Positions 17,850-35,517 of a stretch of DNA of 64,000 nucleotides are shown one piece after another. The stretch's first letter is position 1. Each line of letters opens with the position of its first letter. The notes beneath the pieces are model-generated. The model was not told the origin of the DNA. It was given only the letters and a program-made list of their open reading frames with translations, and did no database searches. The stretch comes from Sagittula marina (GTDB taxonomy: Bacteria > Pseudomonadota > Alphaproteobacteria > Rhodobacterales > Rhodobacteraceae). The stretch covers positions 62,001-126,000 of the forward strand of contig NZ_JACIEJ010000006.1 in NCBI RefSeq assembly GCF_014196795.1, given 5' to 3'. The translations under genes were made by a program, and so were the position numbers.

Positions 17850-18053
17850 ATGGCGACGACGAACCCGCTTCAGTTCATCCAGCAGGTGCGCGCGGAAGCG
17901 GCCAAGATCGTTTGGCCGACGCGCCGCGAAGTGACGCTGACCACAATCATGGTCTTTATCATGGCATCGCTGGTGGCGATCTTCTTTTCATTGGTGGACA
18001 TCGCGATCCGCGCGGGCATGTCCGGCGTGCTGACCTACTTCGGGACCAACTGA
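17850..18053 (+). CDS. secE: Preprotein translocase subunit SecE
   Basis: A 67-aa single-span SecE, the small essential subunit that clamps SecY in the inner-membrane translocon. The amphipathic segment NPLQFIQQVRAEAAKIVWPTRREV, with its VWPTR signature, precedes the transmembrane helix (about 32-53). This is the short alphaproteobacterial form, unlike the three-span E. coli protein. ATG 17850 begins the expected MATTNP; upstream in-frame residues are non-coding. It is cotranscribed with nusG. Confidence 0.95.
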   Translation: MATTNPLQFIQQVRAEAAKIVWPTRREVTLTTIMVFIMASLVAIFFSLVDIAIRAGMSGVLTYFGTN

Positions 18054-18242
18054 ACGCAGGTCGGTTGGCGGGGCAGGGGCCTTGCCATCTTGACTTGCGT
18101 GGTATATCGGACTGGCTCAGAATTGAGGCGCGCGGCTGTTACAAGCTCGCGCGCCGTTTCATTTCCAGAAGGCGCCTCCGACACGCGGGGGCAATTCGCG
18201 AATGCGCCCGCGGTGCGGGCAAGCTAGGAACAGAGGTCGGAC

Positions 18243-18773
18243 ATGGCAAAGCGGTGGTATTCGGTGAGCGTTCTCTCGAATTTCGAGAAAAAGATTGCCG
18301 AGCAGATCCGGACGGCGGTTGAGGAGCAGGGGCTCGAAGAGAAGATCGACGAGGTTCTGGTGCCGACCGAAGAGGTCATCGAAGTGCGTCGCGGCAAGAA
18401 GGTGACCACCGAGCGTCGCTTCATGCCCGGCTACGTGCTGGTGCACATGGAGATGTCGGATCAGGGCTATCACCTGATCAACTCGATCAACCGCGTCACG
18501 GGGTTCCTTGGTCCGCAGGGCCGCCCGATGCCGATGCGCGATGCCGAAGTCGAGGCCATTCTTGGCCGGGTCCAGGAAGGCGAAGACGCCCCGCGTCTCG
18601 AGATCCGCTTCGAGATCGGCGAAAAGGTCAAGGTCAACGAAGGCCCATTCGAGGGCTTCGACGGCATGGTCGAGGGTGTCGACGACGACAATCAGCGCCT
18701 GCGCGTTGCGGTGTCGATCTTTGGCCGCGAAACTCCGGTCGAGCTGGAGTTTTCCCAGGTGAACAAGCAGTAA
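18243..18773 (+). CDS. nusG: Transcription termination/antitermination protein NusG
   Basis: A 176-aa NusG, which binds RNA polymerase to suppress pausing and links it to Rho or to ribosomal protein S10. The NGN domain (MAKRWYSVSVLSNFEKKIAEQI through RVTGFLG) is followed by a KOW domain (EKVKVNEGPFEGFDGMVEGVD). The length is normal. It follows secE by about 190 bp, and a terminator comes after the stop. Confidence 0.97.
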   Translation: MAKRWYSVSVLSNFEKKIAEQIRTAVEEQGLEEKIDEVLVPTEEVIEVRRGKKVTTERRFMPGYVLVHMEMSDQGYHLINSINRVTGFLGPQGRPMPMRDAEVEAILGRVQEGEDAPRLEIRFEIGEKVKVNEGPFEGFDGMVEGVDDDNQRLRVAVSIFGRETPVELEFSQVNKQ

Positions 18774-18792
18774 CCGGCTTTTACAGGTTTCC

Positions 18793-18828
18793 GAAAAGGG
18801 CGTGTTGCATCGGCAGCGCGCCCTTTTC
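18793..18828 (+). terminator. Intrinsic terminator of secE-nusG
   Basis: AAAAGGGCG and CGCCCTTTT flank a loop of about 16 nt, followed by a pyrimidine tract. It overlaps the end region of the convergent gene at 18838. Confidence 0.75.
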
Positions 18829-18837
18829 TTTTGTCGC

Positions 18838-19326
18838 TTAGCGTGGCGGCAGCTTGCAGCCCGCTTCGGTCAGGGCTTTCGCACCGTCCTCCGTCGTCGC
18901 CTGCTCGGCGGTGAACGCGGTGGCGCTGAGGCTTCTGAGGCGCGGCGCTTCGTTGCCCAGGGCCTCCCACAGGAAGGTGCCGCATTCCATCAGCCCATGC
19001 TCGTAGCGCGCCAGATATGCGAGGGCGACGGCGTCCTCGTTGGGGTAGAGCGTAGCATCGGTCACTTGAAAGCCGATCAGCTTGCCGGTCTGTTCGGCGT
19101 GTGCGGTTTCCACGTTGCGGAACATGGTGCGGGGCTGCTGGCTTTGCAGGTCGGGCACCAGAGTGGTCCAGTTCAAATCGTGCGCCCCGCGTTGGCGGTT
19201 CATCAGAAAGGTGTTGGTGGCCTGATTGACGGCGTCGATCCGAGCTGCGCCCTGCGGCGGCAGTTGCTCCTGCGCGATAGCGGGGGCTGCGCAGAACAGG
19301 CCGAGGGCGAGAAGAAGGGATTTCAT
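18838..19326 (-). CDS. Exported protein of unknown function
   Basis: A 162-aa protein with a Sec signal peptide (MKSLLLALGLFCAAPAIA, cleavage before QEQ). The mature part is soluble and contains two cysteines (in ECGTF and near the C-terminus in GCKLPPR) that could form a disulfide. I recognise no family. It lies convergent to nusG and divergent from the glycosylase gene, in a gap of the ribosomal cluster where rplK would be expected. Confidence 0.75.
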   Translation of the reverse strand: MKSLLLALGLFCAAPAIAQEQLPPQGAARIDAVNQATNTFLMNRQRGAHDLNWTTLVPDLQSQQPRTMFRNVETAHAEQTGKLIGFQVTDATLYPNEDAVALAYLARYEHGLMECGTFLWEALGNEAPRLRSLSATAFTAEQATTEDGAKALTEAGCKLPPR

Positions 19327-19446
19327 ACACAGGCTCCGTGTCGTGATGCGGCAAAGCTAGGCTTGCCCGCCCGGAACGTCCATCGCCGGGCTTGCAATCC
19401 GGCGGAGCGGCGCTCAAGCATGGCCTGACGGAAGGTGGGAGGCCGC

Positions 19447-20586
19447 GTGACAGTCTTGCGCATATCGAACGCCGACGCGCGGCGACTTTGGCTTTCGGCA
19501 CATGGGTTGTCGGGCGCGCCATCGGGGTCGGATGCGATGGGCGTGATCCGTGAGCTGGGCTTTGTGCAGCTTGACACCATTCAGGTCGTCAGTCGCGCGC
19601 ATCACCATATCCTCTGGTCCCGTGCGCAAAGCTACCGCGAGCCCATGCTCGACAAGCTGCTGCGCAAGCGACAGGTGTTCGAGCATTTCACCCATGATGC
19701 CTCTGTGCTGCCGATGGAGATGCTGCCGCTCTGGCAAAGACAGTTCGCGCGGATGAAGCGCAAGGTCGGTGGATCGTGGTACGTGGGCGTCGCCTCTGAC
19801 GTGTTGACGCAGGAGATCCTGACCCGCGTCCGGGAGGAGGGGCCGCTGTGTACCCGCGACTTTGATACGGTGGTGGAAAAGCGCGCCATGTGGCAGCGCC
19901 CGCCGCATAAGAAGGCGCTGGAGTACCTCTGGTATGCCGGAGAGCTTGCCACCTGTCACCGTGAGGGTGTCATAAAGTATTACGATCTGGCCGAACGGGT
20001 GTTTCCGGAGGTCGAGGTCTTGCCCGAGCAGGGGCAGATTGATGGCTTGTGTGCCGCGGCGCTGGACCGGCTTGGCTTCGGCTCTGTAACGGAGATCCGC
20101 AAGTTCTGGGATGCGGTTGATCCGGCGGAGGTCAATGCCTGGGCCGACGCGGCTGACGTCATTCCGGTGGAGATCGAGGCCGCAGACGGCACGTGGTCCG
20201 CCGCGCTGGCCGCGCCGGATATCGAGGCTCGGCTGTCGTCTGTCCCGGAGTCCACCGGGCGGCTGCGTATTCTCAACCCGTTTGATCCGGCGATCCGCGA
20301 CCGGGTTCGGCTGAAGCGGCTGTTCGGCTTTGACTACACTGTCGAAATGTTCGTGCCAGAGGCCAAACGCCAATGGGGATACTATGTGTATCCACTGCTG
20401 GAGGGCGCGCGGTTTGTGGGGCGGATCGACGCCAAGGGCGACCGCAAGCGCGGGACGCTGACCGTCAATCGCGTATGGTGGGAGCCGGGGGTGCGCCCGT
20501 CCAAGGCCCGCGATGCGCGGCTGGCGGCGGAACTGGACCGCTTGTGCCGCTTGGCCGGGCTGTCGCAGGTGCAGTGGGCGGCCTGA
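19447..20586 (+). CDS. YcaQ/AlkX-like DNA glycosylase (winged-helix family)
   Basis: A 379-aa member of the HTH_42 family that includes AlkZ and E. coli YcaQ (AlkX), enzymes that excise alkylated or cross-linked bases. The catalytic QxD-type motif is visible as VQLDTIQVVSR (Q41, D43), as in the YcaQ branch, with family signatures HDASVLP, WYAGEL and the C-terminal YYVYPLLEGARFVGRID. The start is GTG 19447 because GGGAGG lies 5-7 nt upstream; a GTG at 19435 overlaps that site. Its role would be repair of alkylation or interstrand crosslinks. It sits alone just ahead of the rplK promoter. Confidence 0.85.
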   Translation: MTVLRISNADARRLWLSAHGLSGAPSGSDAMGVIRELGFVQLDTIQVVSRAHHHILWSRAQSYREPMLDKLLRKRQVFEHFTHDASVLPMEMLPLWQRQFARMKRKVGGSWYVGVASDVLTQEILTRVREEGPLCTRDFDTVVEKRAMWQRPPHKKALEYLWYAGELATCHREGVIKYYDLAERVFPEVEVLPEQGQIDGLCAAALDRLGFGSVTEIRKFWDAVDPAEVNAWADAADVIPVEIEAADGTWSAALAAPDIEARLSSVPESTGRLRILNPFDPAIRDRVRLKRLFGFDYTVEMFVPEAKRQWGYYVYPLLEGARFVGRIDAKGDRKRGTLTVNRVWWEPGVRPSKARDARLAAELDRLCRLAGLSQVQWAA

Positions 20587-20592
20587 TCCCTC

Positions 20593-20621
20593 TTGCCAAA
20601 GCCCGACCTCTGGTCTAGACG
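20593..20621 (+). promoter_or_regulatory. Predicted promoter of rplK-rplA
   Basis: TTGCCA, a 17-bp spacer, then TAGACG, 136 bp upstream of rplK. The long leader could carry L1-mediated feedback control. Confidence 0.5.
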
Positions 20622-20756
20622 GCCCCTTCATGCCGACCGGGGCGACTCGGGTGGTGTGTCAATCGTGGGAGGCGAGGGCATCGCGATGTCCGGACCTGAC
20701 CACGCCACAGATGGCCCCGCGACGCGTCAACGGGCGATGGAACAGGAGATTAGCCG

Positions 20757-21209
20757 ATGGCAAAGAAGCTCGCCGGCAAGATGAAACTGCAGATTGCTGC
20801 AGGCAAAGCCAACCCCTCCCCGCCGGTCGGTCCGGCGCTGGGTCAGCGCGGCATCAACATCATGGAATTCTGCAAGGCGTTCAACGCCAAGACGCAGGAA
20901 ATGGAGCCCGGCGCGCCGTGCCCGACCGTGATCACCTACTATCAGGACAAGTCCTTCACCATGGACATCAAGACGCCGCCCGCGTCTTACTACCTGAAGA
21001 AGGCCGCCGGTCTGAAGCCCGTGGGCAAGCGTAACCGCCCCCGTGGTGCCGAAGCGCCCGGCCGTGAGACCATTGCGTCCGTGACCGTCAAGCAGGTCCG
21101 CGAAATCGCCGAAGCCAAGATGAAAGACCTCTCGGCGAACGACGTGGAAGCGGCAATGAAGATCATCGTTGGCTCCGCCAACTCGATGGGTATCGAGGTG
21201 AAGGGTTAA
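20757..21209 (+). CDS. rplK: 50S ribosomal protein L11
   Basis: A 150-aa L11, part of the GTPase-associated centre with 23S rRNA helices 43-44. It contains [34 protein letters not shown], the two-domain linker region, and the C-terminal rRNA-binding domain ending NSMGIEVKG. It is slightly longer than E. coli L11 (142 aa). It is followed after 5 bp by rplA, the conserved L11 operon. Confidence 0.98.
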   Translation: MAKKLAGKMKLQIAAGKANPSPPVGPALGQRGINIMEFCKAFNAKTQEMEPGAPCPTVITYYQDKSFTMDIKTPPASYYLKKAAGLKPVGKRNRPRGAEAPGRETIASVTVKQVREIAEAKMKDLSANDVEAAMKIIVGSANSMGIEVKG

Positions 21210-21214
21210 TCGTC

Positions 21215-21913
21215 ATGGCAAAACTCGGTAAGCGCACCCGTGCAGCCCGCGAAGCATTCGTTGGCAAAGAAAACCTCACCGTTGAAGAAGCGGTTTCCCT
21301 GATCAAGTCGAACTCCAACGTGAAATTCGACGAGACCGTGGAAATTGCGATGAACCTCGGCGTTGACCCGCGTCACGCAGACCAGATGGTCCGCGGCGTG
21401 GTTGGCCTGCCGAACGGCACAGGCAAGACCGTCCGCGTGGCAGTCTTTGCTCGTGGCCCGAAGGCGGACGAAGCCAAGGAAGCAGGCGCAGATATCGTTG
21501 GCGCAGAGGACCTGATGGAATCCATCCAGTCCGGCACCATCGACTTTGACCGCTGCATCGCAACCCCGGACATGATGCCCGTGGTTGGCCGCTTGGGTAA
21601 GATCCTCGGCCCGCGCAACTTGATGCCGAACCCGAAGGTTGGCACCGTGACGATGGACGTGGCGCAAGCCGTTTCCGACGCCAAGGGCGGTCAGGTTCAG
21701 TTCAAGGCAGAAAAAGCCGGCGTCGTGCACGCTGGTGTGGGCAAAGCCTCCTTTGACGAAGCGAAGCTGGTGGAAAACATCCGCGCGTTCGTCAACGCAG
21801 TGTCCGCAGCAAAGCCTGCCGGCGCAAAGGGCTCCTACATGAAGAAGATCTCGCTGTCTTCCTCCATGGGCCCGGGCGTGTCTGTCTCTGTCGACGACGC
21901 GAACGCACAGTAA
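21215..21913 (+). CDS. rplA: 50S ribosomal protein L1
   Basis: A 232-aa L1, the protein of the mobile L1 stalk that helps release deacylated tRNA from the E site. It is complete, with [23 protein letters not shown] as the signature. In other bacteria L1 represses its own L11 operon by binding the mRNA leader; this is likely here but not shown. A strong terminator follows. Confidence 0.98.
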   Translation: MAKLGKRTRAAREAFVGKENLTVEEAVSLIKSNSNVKFDETVEIAMNLGVDPRHADQMVRGVVGLPNGTGKTVRVAVFARGPKADEAKEAGADIVGAEDLMESIQSGTIDFDRCIATPDMMPVVGRLGKILGPRNLMPNPKVGTVTMDVAQAVSDAKGGQVQFKAEKAGVVHAGVGKASFDEAKLVENIRAFVNAVSAAKPAGAKGSYMKKISLSSSMGPGVSVSVDDANAQ

Positions 21914-21934
21914 GATATTTCCCATCTCGGGATG

Positions 21935-21966
21935 AAAAGGGCGCCTTCGGGCGCCCTTTTGCGTTT
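21935..21966 (+). terminator. Intrinsic terminator of rplKA
   Basis: A perfect 11-bp stem AAAAGGGCGCC/GGCGCCCTTTT with a TTCG loop and trailing T residues, 21 bp after rplA. Confidence 0.92.
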
Positions 21967-22081
21967 TTGGAGACAGGCGCATCAGGGGCGGTTCAAGGTG
22001 CCGATGCCGGGTGTGGCAGGTCTCCCCGACGTTCCTGTCGCGGCGGAGCCCTGCGCATCGGACTGAAAGCCAAAAAAGTCC

Positions 22082-22110
22082 TTCACAACAGCCCGCGTTG
22101 CGCGTAGAGA
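22082..22110 (+). promoter_or_regulatory. Predicted promoter of rplJ-rplL
   Basis: TTCACA, a 17-bp spacer, then TAGAGA, leaving a leader of about 220 nt before rplJ. Confidence 0.4.
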
Positions 22111-22335
22111 CCGATCTTGCAGAAGCCCTGCGATTCGTGGGGCTTTCGCATTCGTCCGAGACGGTGGGTTGGCTTTGGTCAATAATTCCTGCCTGAGACG
22201 GGAAGAGACATTCTTTCTCCTCGATGTTCGCATCGGGAAGCACAGGATGCGTCGACCCTCATCGGACTTTGTCGTTCGGGTTCGCCCGGACAAAAAGAGC
22301 CGGAGGGTCCGCCCTCCAACAATTGGAGTGAAACT

Positions 22336-22854
22336 GTGGATAGAGCCCAGAAAGAGAAATTGGTCGAGGAACTCGGCCAGATCTTCGAAAGCTCTGGCGT
22401 CGTGGTGGTTGCCCGCTACGAGGGTCTCACGGTTGCAGAGATGACGGACCTGCGTAACCGCGCTCGCGGTGCAGAAGCGACGGTCCGTGTCGCCAAGAAC
22501 AAGCTCGCCAGAATTGCTGTCCAGGGGACCCCCGCTGAGGGGATCAACCAGTATCTGGACGGTATGACGGTGCTGACCTTCTCCGAAGACCCTGTGGCTG
22601 CGGCCAAGGTCGTCGAAGACTTCGCCAAGGACAACAAGAAGATTGAGATCCTTGGCGGTGCTATGGGCGGCACCACGCTGGACCGTGCCGGTGTTGAGGC
22701 CGTGTCGAAAATGCCGTCGCGCGATGAGCTTATTGCTTCCATCGTCGGCTGTATCGGCGCACCCGCATCGAACATTGCCGGCGCAATTGGCGCACCTGCT
22801 TCGAACATCGCCTCCATCCTGTCTACCATCGAGGAAAAGGCAGAGGCGGCGTAA
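22336..22854 (+). CDS. rplJ: 50S ribosomal protein L10
   Basis: A 172-aa L10, the base of the L7/L12 stalk. The N-terminal rRNA-binding domain ([40 protein letters not shown]) is followed by the C-terminal helix that holds L7/L12 dimers ([16 protein letters not shown]). The start codon is GTG, with GGAG upstream. A weak start fits a gene under translational autocontrol. rplL follows after about 70 bp. Confidence 0.97.
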   Translation: MDRAQKEKLVEELGQIFESSGVVVVARYEGLTVAEMTDLRNRARGAEATVRVAKNKLARIAVQGTPAEGINQYLDGMTVLTFSEDPVAAAKVVEDFAKDNKKIEILGGAMGGTTLDRAGVEAVSKMPSRDELIASIVGCIGAPASNIAGAIGAPASNIASILSTIEEKAEAA

Positions 22855-22926
22855 GCAACCTGTTGACCCGCGTAGGGAATGCTCCCTGGCGTTGGAACCC
22901 ATATCTAAATCGGAAAGAGTCTCAAA

Positions 22927-23307
22927 ATGGCAGATCTCAAAGCACTGGCCGAACAAATCGTTGGCCTGACCCTCCTGGAAGCCCAGGAACTGAAGACCAT
23001 CCTAAAGGATGAGTACGGCATCGAGCCCGCAGCTGGCGGCGCAGTCATGATGGCTGGCCCGGCAGACGGCGCAGGCGCAGCGGCTGCTGAAGAGCAGACC
23101 GAATTCGACGTGATCCTGAAGTCCGCTGGCGACAAGAAGATCAACGTGATCAAAGAAGTTCGCGGCATCACGGGTCTCGGCCTGAAAGAAGCCAAAGAGC
23201 TGGTCGAAGCCGGTGGCAAAGCCGTCAAGGAGCAGGTCTCCAAGGACGAAGCCGAAGAAATCAAGAAGAAGCTCGAAGAGGCAGGCGCCGAAGTCGAGCT
23301 CAAGTAA
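22927..23307 (+). CDS. rplL: 50S ribosomal protein L7/L12
   Basis: A 126-aa L7/L12, the multi-copy stalk protein that recruits and activates translational GTPases. An N-terminal dimerisation domain, a flexible Ala/Gly hinge (about 34-55), and the C-terminal domain with [20 protein letters not shown] are visible. It is followed by a strong terminator, so rpoBC is a separate unit or is reached only by readthrough. Confidence 0.98.
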   Translation: MADLKALAEQIVGLTLLEAQELKTILKDEYGIEPAAGGAVMMAGPADGAGAAAAEEQTEFDVILKSAGDKKINVIKEVRGITGLGLKEAKELVEAGGKAVKEQVSKDEAEEIKKKLEEAGAEVELK

Positions 23308-23331
23308 TTCTGTCTTCGGACTGGTTACGAG

Positions 23332-23359
23332 AAACGCTCCCTTCGGGGAGCGTTTTTTT
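23332..23359 (+). terminator. Intrinsic terminator of rplJL
   Basis: A 10-bp stem AAACGCTCCC/GGGAGCGTTT, TTCG loop and seven T, 24 bp after rplL. Confidence 0.92.
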
Positions 23360-23692
23360 GTTTGCTGCTATGTGATTGTGTGGCTCTGCAACGGCCTTTG
23401 CGGTGGCGACACGTCTGGACAGGCCACGCGGTGGGCGGGGCGGGAATATCGGCACGGTAGACCAGTTCCCCACCGCCAGCGACTACGTCATCCCTGCGCG
23501 CAAACAGGTAAAGCCAACTTTCCATGCCTTTCAGGCCCAAGACGTTCTGATTATGCGTCCTTCTGAATGGAATTTGTGCCCTCGGACTATTTTGTCGGAA
23601 AAATTAACCATACAAGCCTGCCAGCTTGACCATCGCGGCGGTTTTTGTCATTCTGGCGAGGCGCTGATTTACGCAAACCTCTGCGAGGGGTA

Positions 23693-23721
23693 TTGCGTTC
23701 GCGTCATTCACATAATATTCG
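23693..23721 (+). promoter_or_regulatory. Candidate promoter of rpoBC
   Basis: TTGCGT, a 17-bp spacer, then TATTCG. An alternative TTGTCA-17-TTTACG lies at 23645-23673. Confidence 0.35.
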
Positions 23722-24057
23722 GAAGTCTCTTGCGGGGTCGTGCGATTCGATCCCGTCGACGCGCGTTCCGGACATGAGGTGGCTCACTACACGTTGAAAT
23801 CAAGACGACAGCCCCTGAAACCGGACATCGCCCACACATCCGGACATTGGCAAACCTGAACCACAGACACCCGTCTTGGCAAGCCCCGTGCACAACGCGT
23901 GCGGAGTTTTCCAAGGCAGGAAACCCTGGTCGAGTGGCGCGCGGTGGGACGCGTGCCGAGAATGGACCTGTTTCATGCCGTCACTGACGTGAACCGACGC
24001 TGTGCCCCCGGCAGCGTATAGGTTCGGGCAGAGAAAAATCGAAAGGGTGCTCCCCTC

Positions 24058-28200
<4,143 letters not shown>

Positions 28201-28278
28201 CGCCAGTCACCCATGTCTTCGGCGGGGCGCGATCTGCGCCCCCTCCCAACCGCTTCTCTCTGAATTTGTGAGGAACAC

Positions 28279-32526
<4,248 letters not shown>

Positions 32527-32555
32527 TCGTGCGCTAACCAACCGATCCTGACATC

Positions 32556-32588
32556 AAAGGGGCCTCCGCCAACGCGGGGGCCCTTTTC
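32556..32588 (+). terminator. Intrinsic terminator of rpoBC
   Basis: A stem of about 14 bp with two G-U pairs (AAAGGGGCCTCCGC/GCGGGGGCCCTTTT), ending in T residues, 30 bp after rpoC. Confidence 0.85.
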
Positions 32589-32667
32589 CATTGGGATCAC
32601 GAAACCGTCAGGGATGGAGCGCGCTCTGCTTCCATGCGTTGTGGACCCATAAAACAGGGAGAACATA

Positions 32668-33888
32668 ATGAATCGTATCGCTTCGACACTGACAGCCTTG
32701 GCCGCATTGGCCGCCACGCCCGCCGCCGCCCAAACCCATGAATGGGGGACGAAGAACGCCGAGTTCGAACCGGCCTTCGAGAACCAGACCCGCGCACCTT
32801 TGGTCGCATCAGACTACAGCTACACGACACAGACCATCGCTGATGGTCTTGTTCACCCCTGGGCCGTGGAGGCGCTTCCCGATGACGGCGGCCTGCTGAT
32901 CACCGAACGCCCGGGCCGGTTGCGTGTGCTTCAGATGGACGGCACCCTGTCTGAACCAATCGCGGGTCTGCCGGAAATCTTCAACGAAGCGCCCGGCGGT
33001 GGAAACACGCAGGCCGGGCTTCTGGACGTTAAAGTCGGGCCCACCTTCGCCGAAGATCGTTGGATCTATTTCACCTATTCTAAGGGGATGGGCGATGGCA
33101 TGTCTGTCACCGCCGCCGCGCGCGGCAAGCTGTCCGAGGACATGACCGAGCTGACCGAAGTTTCAGATATCTTCGTGCAGGACCCGCCGAGCCCTGTGGC
33201 CATGCACTACGGCAGCCGTATCGTTTTTGATGGCGCCGACCATGCCTTCATAACCACGGGGGAGCACTCCAGTCAGGCGGAGCGCGTCAAATCGCAGGAC
33301 CTGTCCACCACCTACGGCAAGGTCATACGCGTTGCGCTGGACGGCTCTACACCGGACGACAATCCTTTTGTCGGGCAGGAGGATGCCGTGGATACCATCT
33401 GGTCCTACGGGCACCGCAATGTCCAAGGCGCAGCGATGCGCGGCGATCAGCTTTTTACGCTTGAGCACGGCCCGGCTGGCGGCGATGAAATCAACATCAC
33501 CGAGGCGGGCAAGAACTACGGTTGGCCGGTGATCTCTTACGGGATCAATTACAGCGGCACCCAAGTGGGGGAGGGCATCGCGGTTCAGGAGGGCATGGAA
33601 CAGCCCGACTATTACTGGGACCCGGTGATCGCACCCGGTGACATGTCTTTTTACGAAGGTGAAATGTTCCCGGAGTGGGATGGCGACTTGCTGGTTGCCG
33701 CTCTTGTTGCGCCGGGCATCGTCCGCCTTGGGTGGGACGGCGACAAGGTCGCAGAGGAGGAGCGCTTGCTGACACAATTCGGCCGCGTGCGCGACGTGGA
33801 GATCCTCGATGACGGGTCATTCGTCCTCGCAACCGACTACGAGAATGGCGAAATCATCCTTGTGACCAAGTCGGACAGCGACAGCTAA
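32668..33888 (+). CDS. PQQ-dependent sugar dehydrogenase (soluble, periplasmic)
   Basis: A 406-aa protein with a Sec signal peptide (MNRIASTLTALAALAATPAAAQ). The mature part resembles six-bladed propeller quinoprotein dehydrogenases of the soluble glucose/aldose sugar dehydrogenase (Asd/GdhB) family. Family hallmarks are GLVHPWAVEALPDDGGLLITERPGRLR, SYGHRNVQGA, EHGPAGGDEIN and GKNYGWPVISYG. It would oxidise a sugar or alcohol in the periplasm with PQQ as cofactor; no PQQ biosynthesis genes are in the window. Its TAA overlaps the stop of the convergent glycosyltransferase gene by four bases. Confidence 0.9.
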   Translation: MNRIASTLTALAALAATPAAAQTHEWGTKNAEFEPAFENQTRAPLVASDYSYTTQTIADGLVHPWAVEALPDDGGLLITERPGRLRVLQMDGTLSEPIAGLPEIFNEAPGGGNTQAGLLDVKVGPTFAEDRWIYFTYSKGMGDGMSVTAAARGKLSEDMTELTEVSDIFVQDPPSPVAMHYGSRIVFDGADHAFITTGEHSSQAERVKSQDLSTTYGKVIRVALDGSTPDDNPFVGQEDAVDTIWSYGHRNVQGAAMRGDQLFTLEHGPAGGDEINITEAGKNYGWPVISYGINYSGTQVGEGIAVQEGMEQPDYYWDPVIAPGDMSFYEGEMFPEWDGDLLVAALVAPGIVRLGWDGDKVAEEERLLTQFGRVRDVEILDDGSFVLATDYENGEIILVTKSDSDS

Positions 33889-34691
33889 GTTCCGGCAAAC
33901 ACACGGCGGACATGATCCGCATCAATGGCGAAGCGGTCCAGCAGGTCTGCTTCGCCGTCTTGACTCAGGCGGGGCAGGGGCATCGGTTTGACATGCTTTT
34001 TCTGCCGGGAGTCATTGTGAGCATTGTGGCCACGCAGATACATGACTTCATCGGTGAAGGTCAGGCAGGGCATGTATTCCATTATCTTGCGATGACCGAA
34101 GTTCATGATCGTTTGCCGCACCCCCGCCTGAACATGTGTGGCCTGTGCCACGCCCCAGAACGGCGTGACCTGAACCTCCCCGCAGATGCCATTCGCGTCA
34201 GGTCGGGCGACGTAGCCACGGTTCCAGTCAAAGCCGACCATCCGATGTTGCTTTAGCAGCGGTCCTACGTCGGAAGCCGCCTTTCGCAGCCGTTCAACGA
34301 AGGTGATCGCCACGGCATCGTCGTCATCATGCCTGAATTGAAGGCAGGGTTGATCCATGTCGCGCGCGGAATTGATGACGCGTTGGCATACTTTCCGATG
34401 CGGCCCCGACGGGCGGGCGGCCACCGCCGCCTGTGGGACATCTGCGATCAAGTCCCGCAAGCGACCGACCCACGGCTCTGGCAGGTTCTCTCCGATCAGG
34501 ATGACGAAGGTGAAGTCCGGGTCGGTCTGCGCTCGAATCGAGGGCAGGCAGATGGTCTCGAAATGCCGCAGACGTTCTTCCATGCGGGCAGGTGCGTAAA
34601 GATAGGTCAATCGCTCGTCCATGGTCGCGTGCCCGACCTGAAAGCCCCCCTCGGCAGGATAGGAGAAGCGACAAAAACCAATGACTTGCAT
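33885..34691 (-). CDS. Putative rhamnosyltransferase-like glycosyltransferase
   Basis: A 268-aa protein of the putative rhamnosyl transferase family common in Rhodobacteraceae. It begins MQVIGFCRFSYPAEGGFQVGH and contains ARMEERLRHFETICLPSIRAQTDPDFTFVILIGENLP and an acidic FRHDDDDAV motif that could bind metal or nucleotide-sugar. The ATG at 34691 fits the usual family N-terminus; in-frame ATGs at 34703 and 34712 are alternatives. The gene is convergent with the PQQ enzyme and divergent from the str operon. Acceptor and sugar are unknown. Confidence 0.82.
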   Translation of the reverse strand: MQVIGFCRFSYPAEGGFQVGHATMDERLTYLYAPARMEERLRHFETICLPSIRAQTDPDFTFVILIGENLPEPWVGRLRDLIADVPQAAVAARPSGPHRKVCQRVINSARDMDQPCLQFRHDDDDAVAITFVERLRKAASDVGPLLKQHRMVGFDWNRGYVARPDANGICGEVQVTPFWGVAQATHVQAGVRQTIMNFGHRKIMEYMPCLTFTDEVMYLRGHNAHNDSRQKKHVKPMPLPRLSQDGEADLLDRFAIDADHVRRVFAGT

Positions 34692-34712
34692 ATCCACGCC
34701 CATCCGTGACAT

Positions 34713-35121
34713 CTGAGCTCACAGTGGCAGCGTGCTAGGTTTGTGTCCAGTCAGAGGTCGGCGCAAGACCGGGTGGACACGCCTCTTGCGGACCTGCGAC
34801 ATGCTACGGCGGGCAGAGCTGTTGACAGCCGCTGCGACTCTGCGTATACGCCCGCTAATCCGTTGCGCCCGGGACCCCTCAGGCGCATCGTTTTCATGAC
34901 GAGATTGCGCTCAAGACCGCGGGCGATGCAAGCCCCGGTCCTCTGGAACGCCCCCGCGTAGGCCCTCCGGTAAGGGGTCTGATGCGGACCAAAAGTCGTT
35001 TGTGCCACGGTCATCGACCCGGTTGCAGATGCGCCCATCACCGGCCGCCCCGCGGGGAAGGCCCGACCTGAACCGCCGGTCCGACCGGCACGATTGAGAG
35101 AAGCACGGGGAAACCGTCCAC
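34713..35121. other. Promoter and leader region of the str operon
   Basis: About 400 bp between the divergent glycosyltransferase gene and rpsL. No gene is supported. It contains the strong predicted promoter at 34822-34850 and a leader of about 265 nt. Confidence 0.55.
34822..34850 (+). promoter_or_regulatory. Predicted strong promoter of rpsL-rpsG
   Basis: A consensus TTGACA, a 17-bp spacer, then TATACG. This is the best promoter match in the window. Confidence 0.65.
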
Positions 35122-35493
35122 ATGCCCACGATCCAACAGCTGATCCGCAAACCGCGTCAGCCCAAAGTCAAGCGTTCCAAGTCCCAGCACCTGGAGCAAT
35201 GCCCCCAGAAGCGTGGCGTCTGCACACGCGTCTACACCACCACCCCGAAAAAGCCGAACTCCGCTATGCGGAAAGTTGCGAAGGTTCGCCTGACCAACGG
35301 TTACGAGGTGATCTCCTACATCCCCGGTGAAAGCCACAACCTTCAGGAGCACTCCGTGGTTCTGATCCGTGGCGGTCGTGTAAAAGACCTTCCGGGTGTG
35401 CGTTACCACATCCTGCGCGGTGTTCTGGATACCCAGGGCGTCAAGGACCGGAAGCAGCGTCGCTCCAAGTATGGCGCGAAGCGTCCCAAGTAA
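35122..35493 (+). CDS. rpsL: 30S ribosomal protein S12
   Basis: A 123-aa S12 of the decoding centre. [15 protein letters not shown] carries the Lys at the position of E. coli K42/K43, so the sequence is of the streptomycin-sensitive type. The second conserved loop, [28 protein letters not shown], is intact. It is the first gene of the str block, followed after 24 bp by rpsG. Confidence 0.98.
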   Translation: MPTIQQLIRKPRQPKVKRSKSQHLEQCPQKRGVCTRVYTTTPKKPNSAMRKVAKVRLTNGYEVISYIPGESHNLQEHSVVLIRGGRVKDLPGVRYHILRGVLDTQGVKDRKQRRSKYGAKRPK

Positions 35494-35517
35494 GCACACC
35501 AGGAATAGGATACAGAT

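Larger units (their letters stand above)
21914..22335. other. Leader region of the rplJ-rplL operon
   Basis: About 420 bp without a gene. It holds the rplA terminator, a predicted promoter at 22082-22110, and several potential stems close to rplJ (for example TTCGGGTTCGCCCGGA and GGAGGGTCCGCCCTCC). This is where an L10-binding autoregulatory leader would be expected by analogy with E. coli. Confidence 0.5.
23308..24057. other. Intergenic/leader region before rpoB
   Basis: About 750 bp with no gene I can support. A 133-codon open frame (23376-23777) has unusual composition and no ribosome site. After the rplL terminator, the region contains two overlapping candidate promoters (TTGTCA...TTTACG at 23645-23673 and TTGCGT...TATTCG at 23693-23721), then a leader of about 330 nt before rpoB. 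Confidence 0.5.

Noticed and set aside
23376-23777. 133-codon open frame between rplL and rpoB
   Set aside because: No ribosome site, mixed composition, no recognisable protein features. It overlaps candidate promoters and leader.
34743-34961. 72-codon open frame upstream of rpsL
   Set aside because: It overlaps the strong predicted str promoter and has no coding features.
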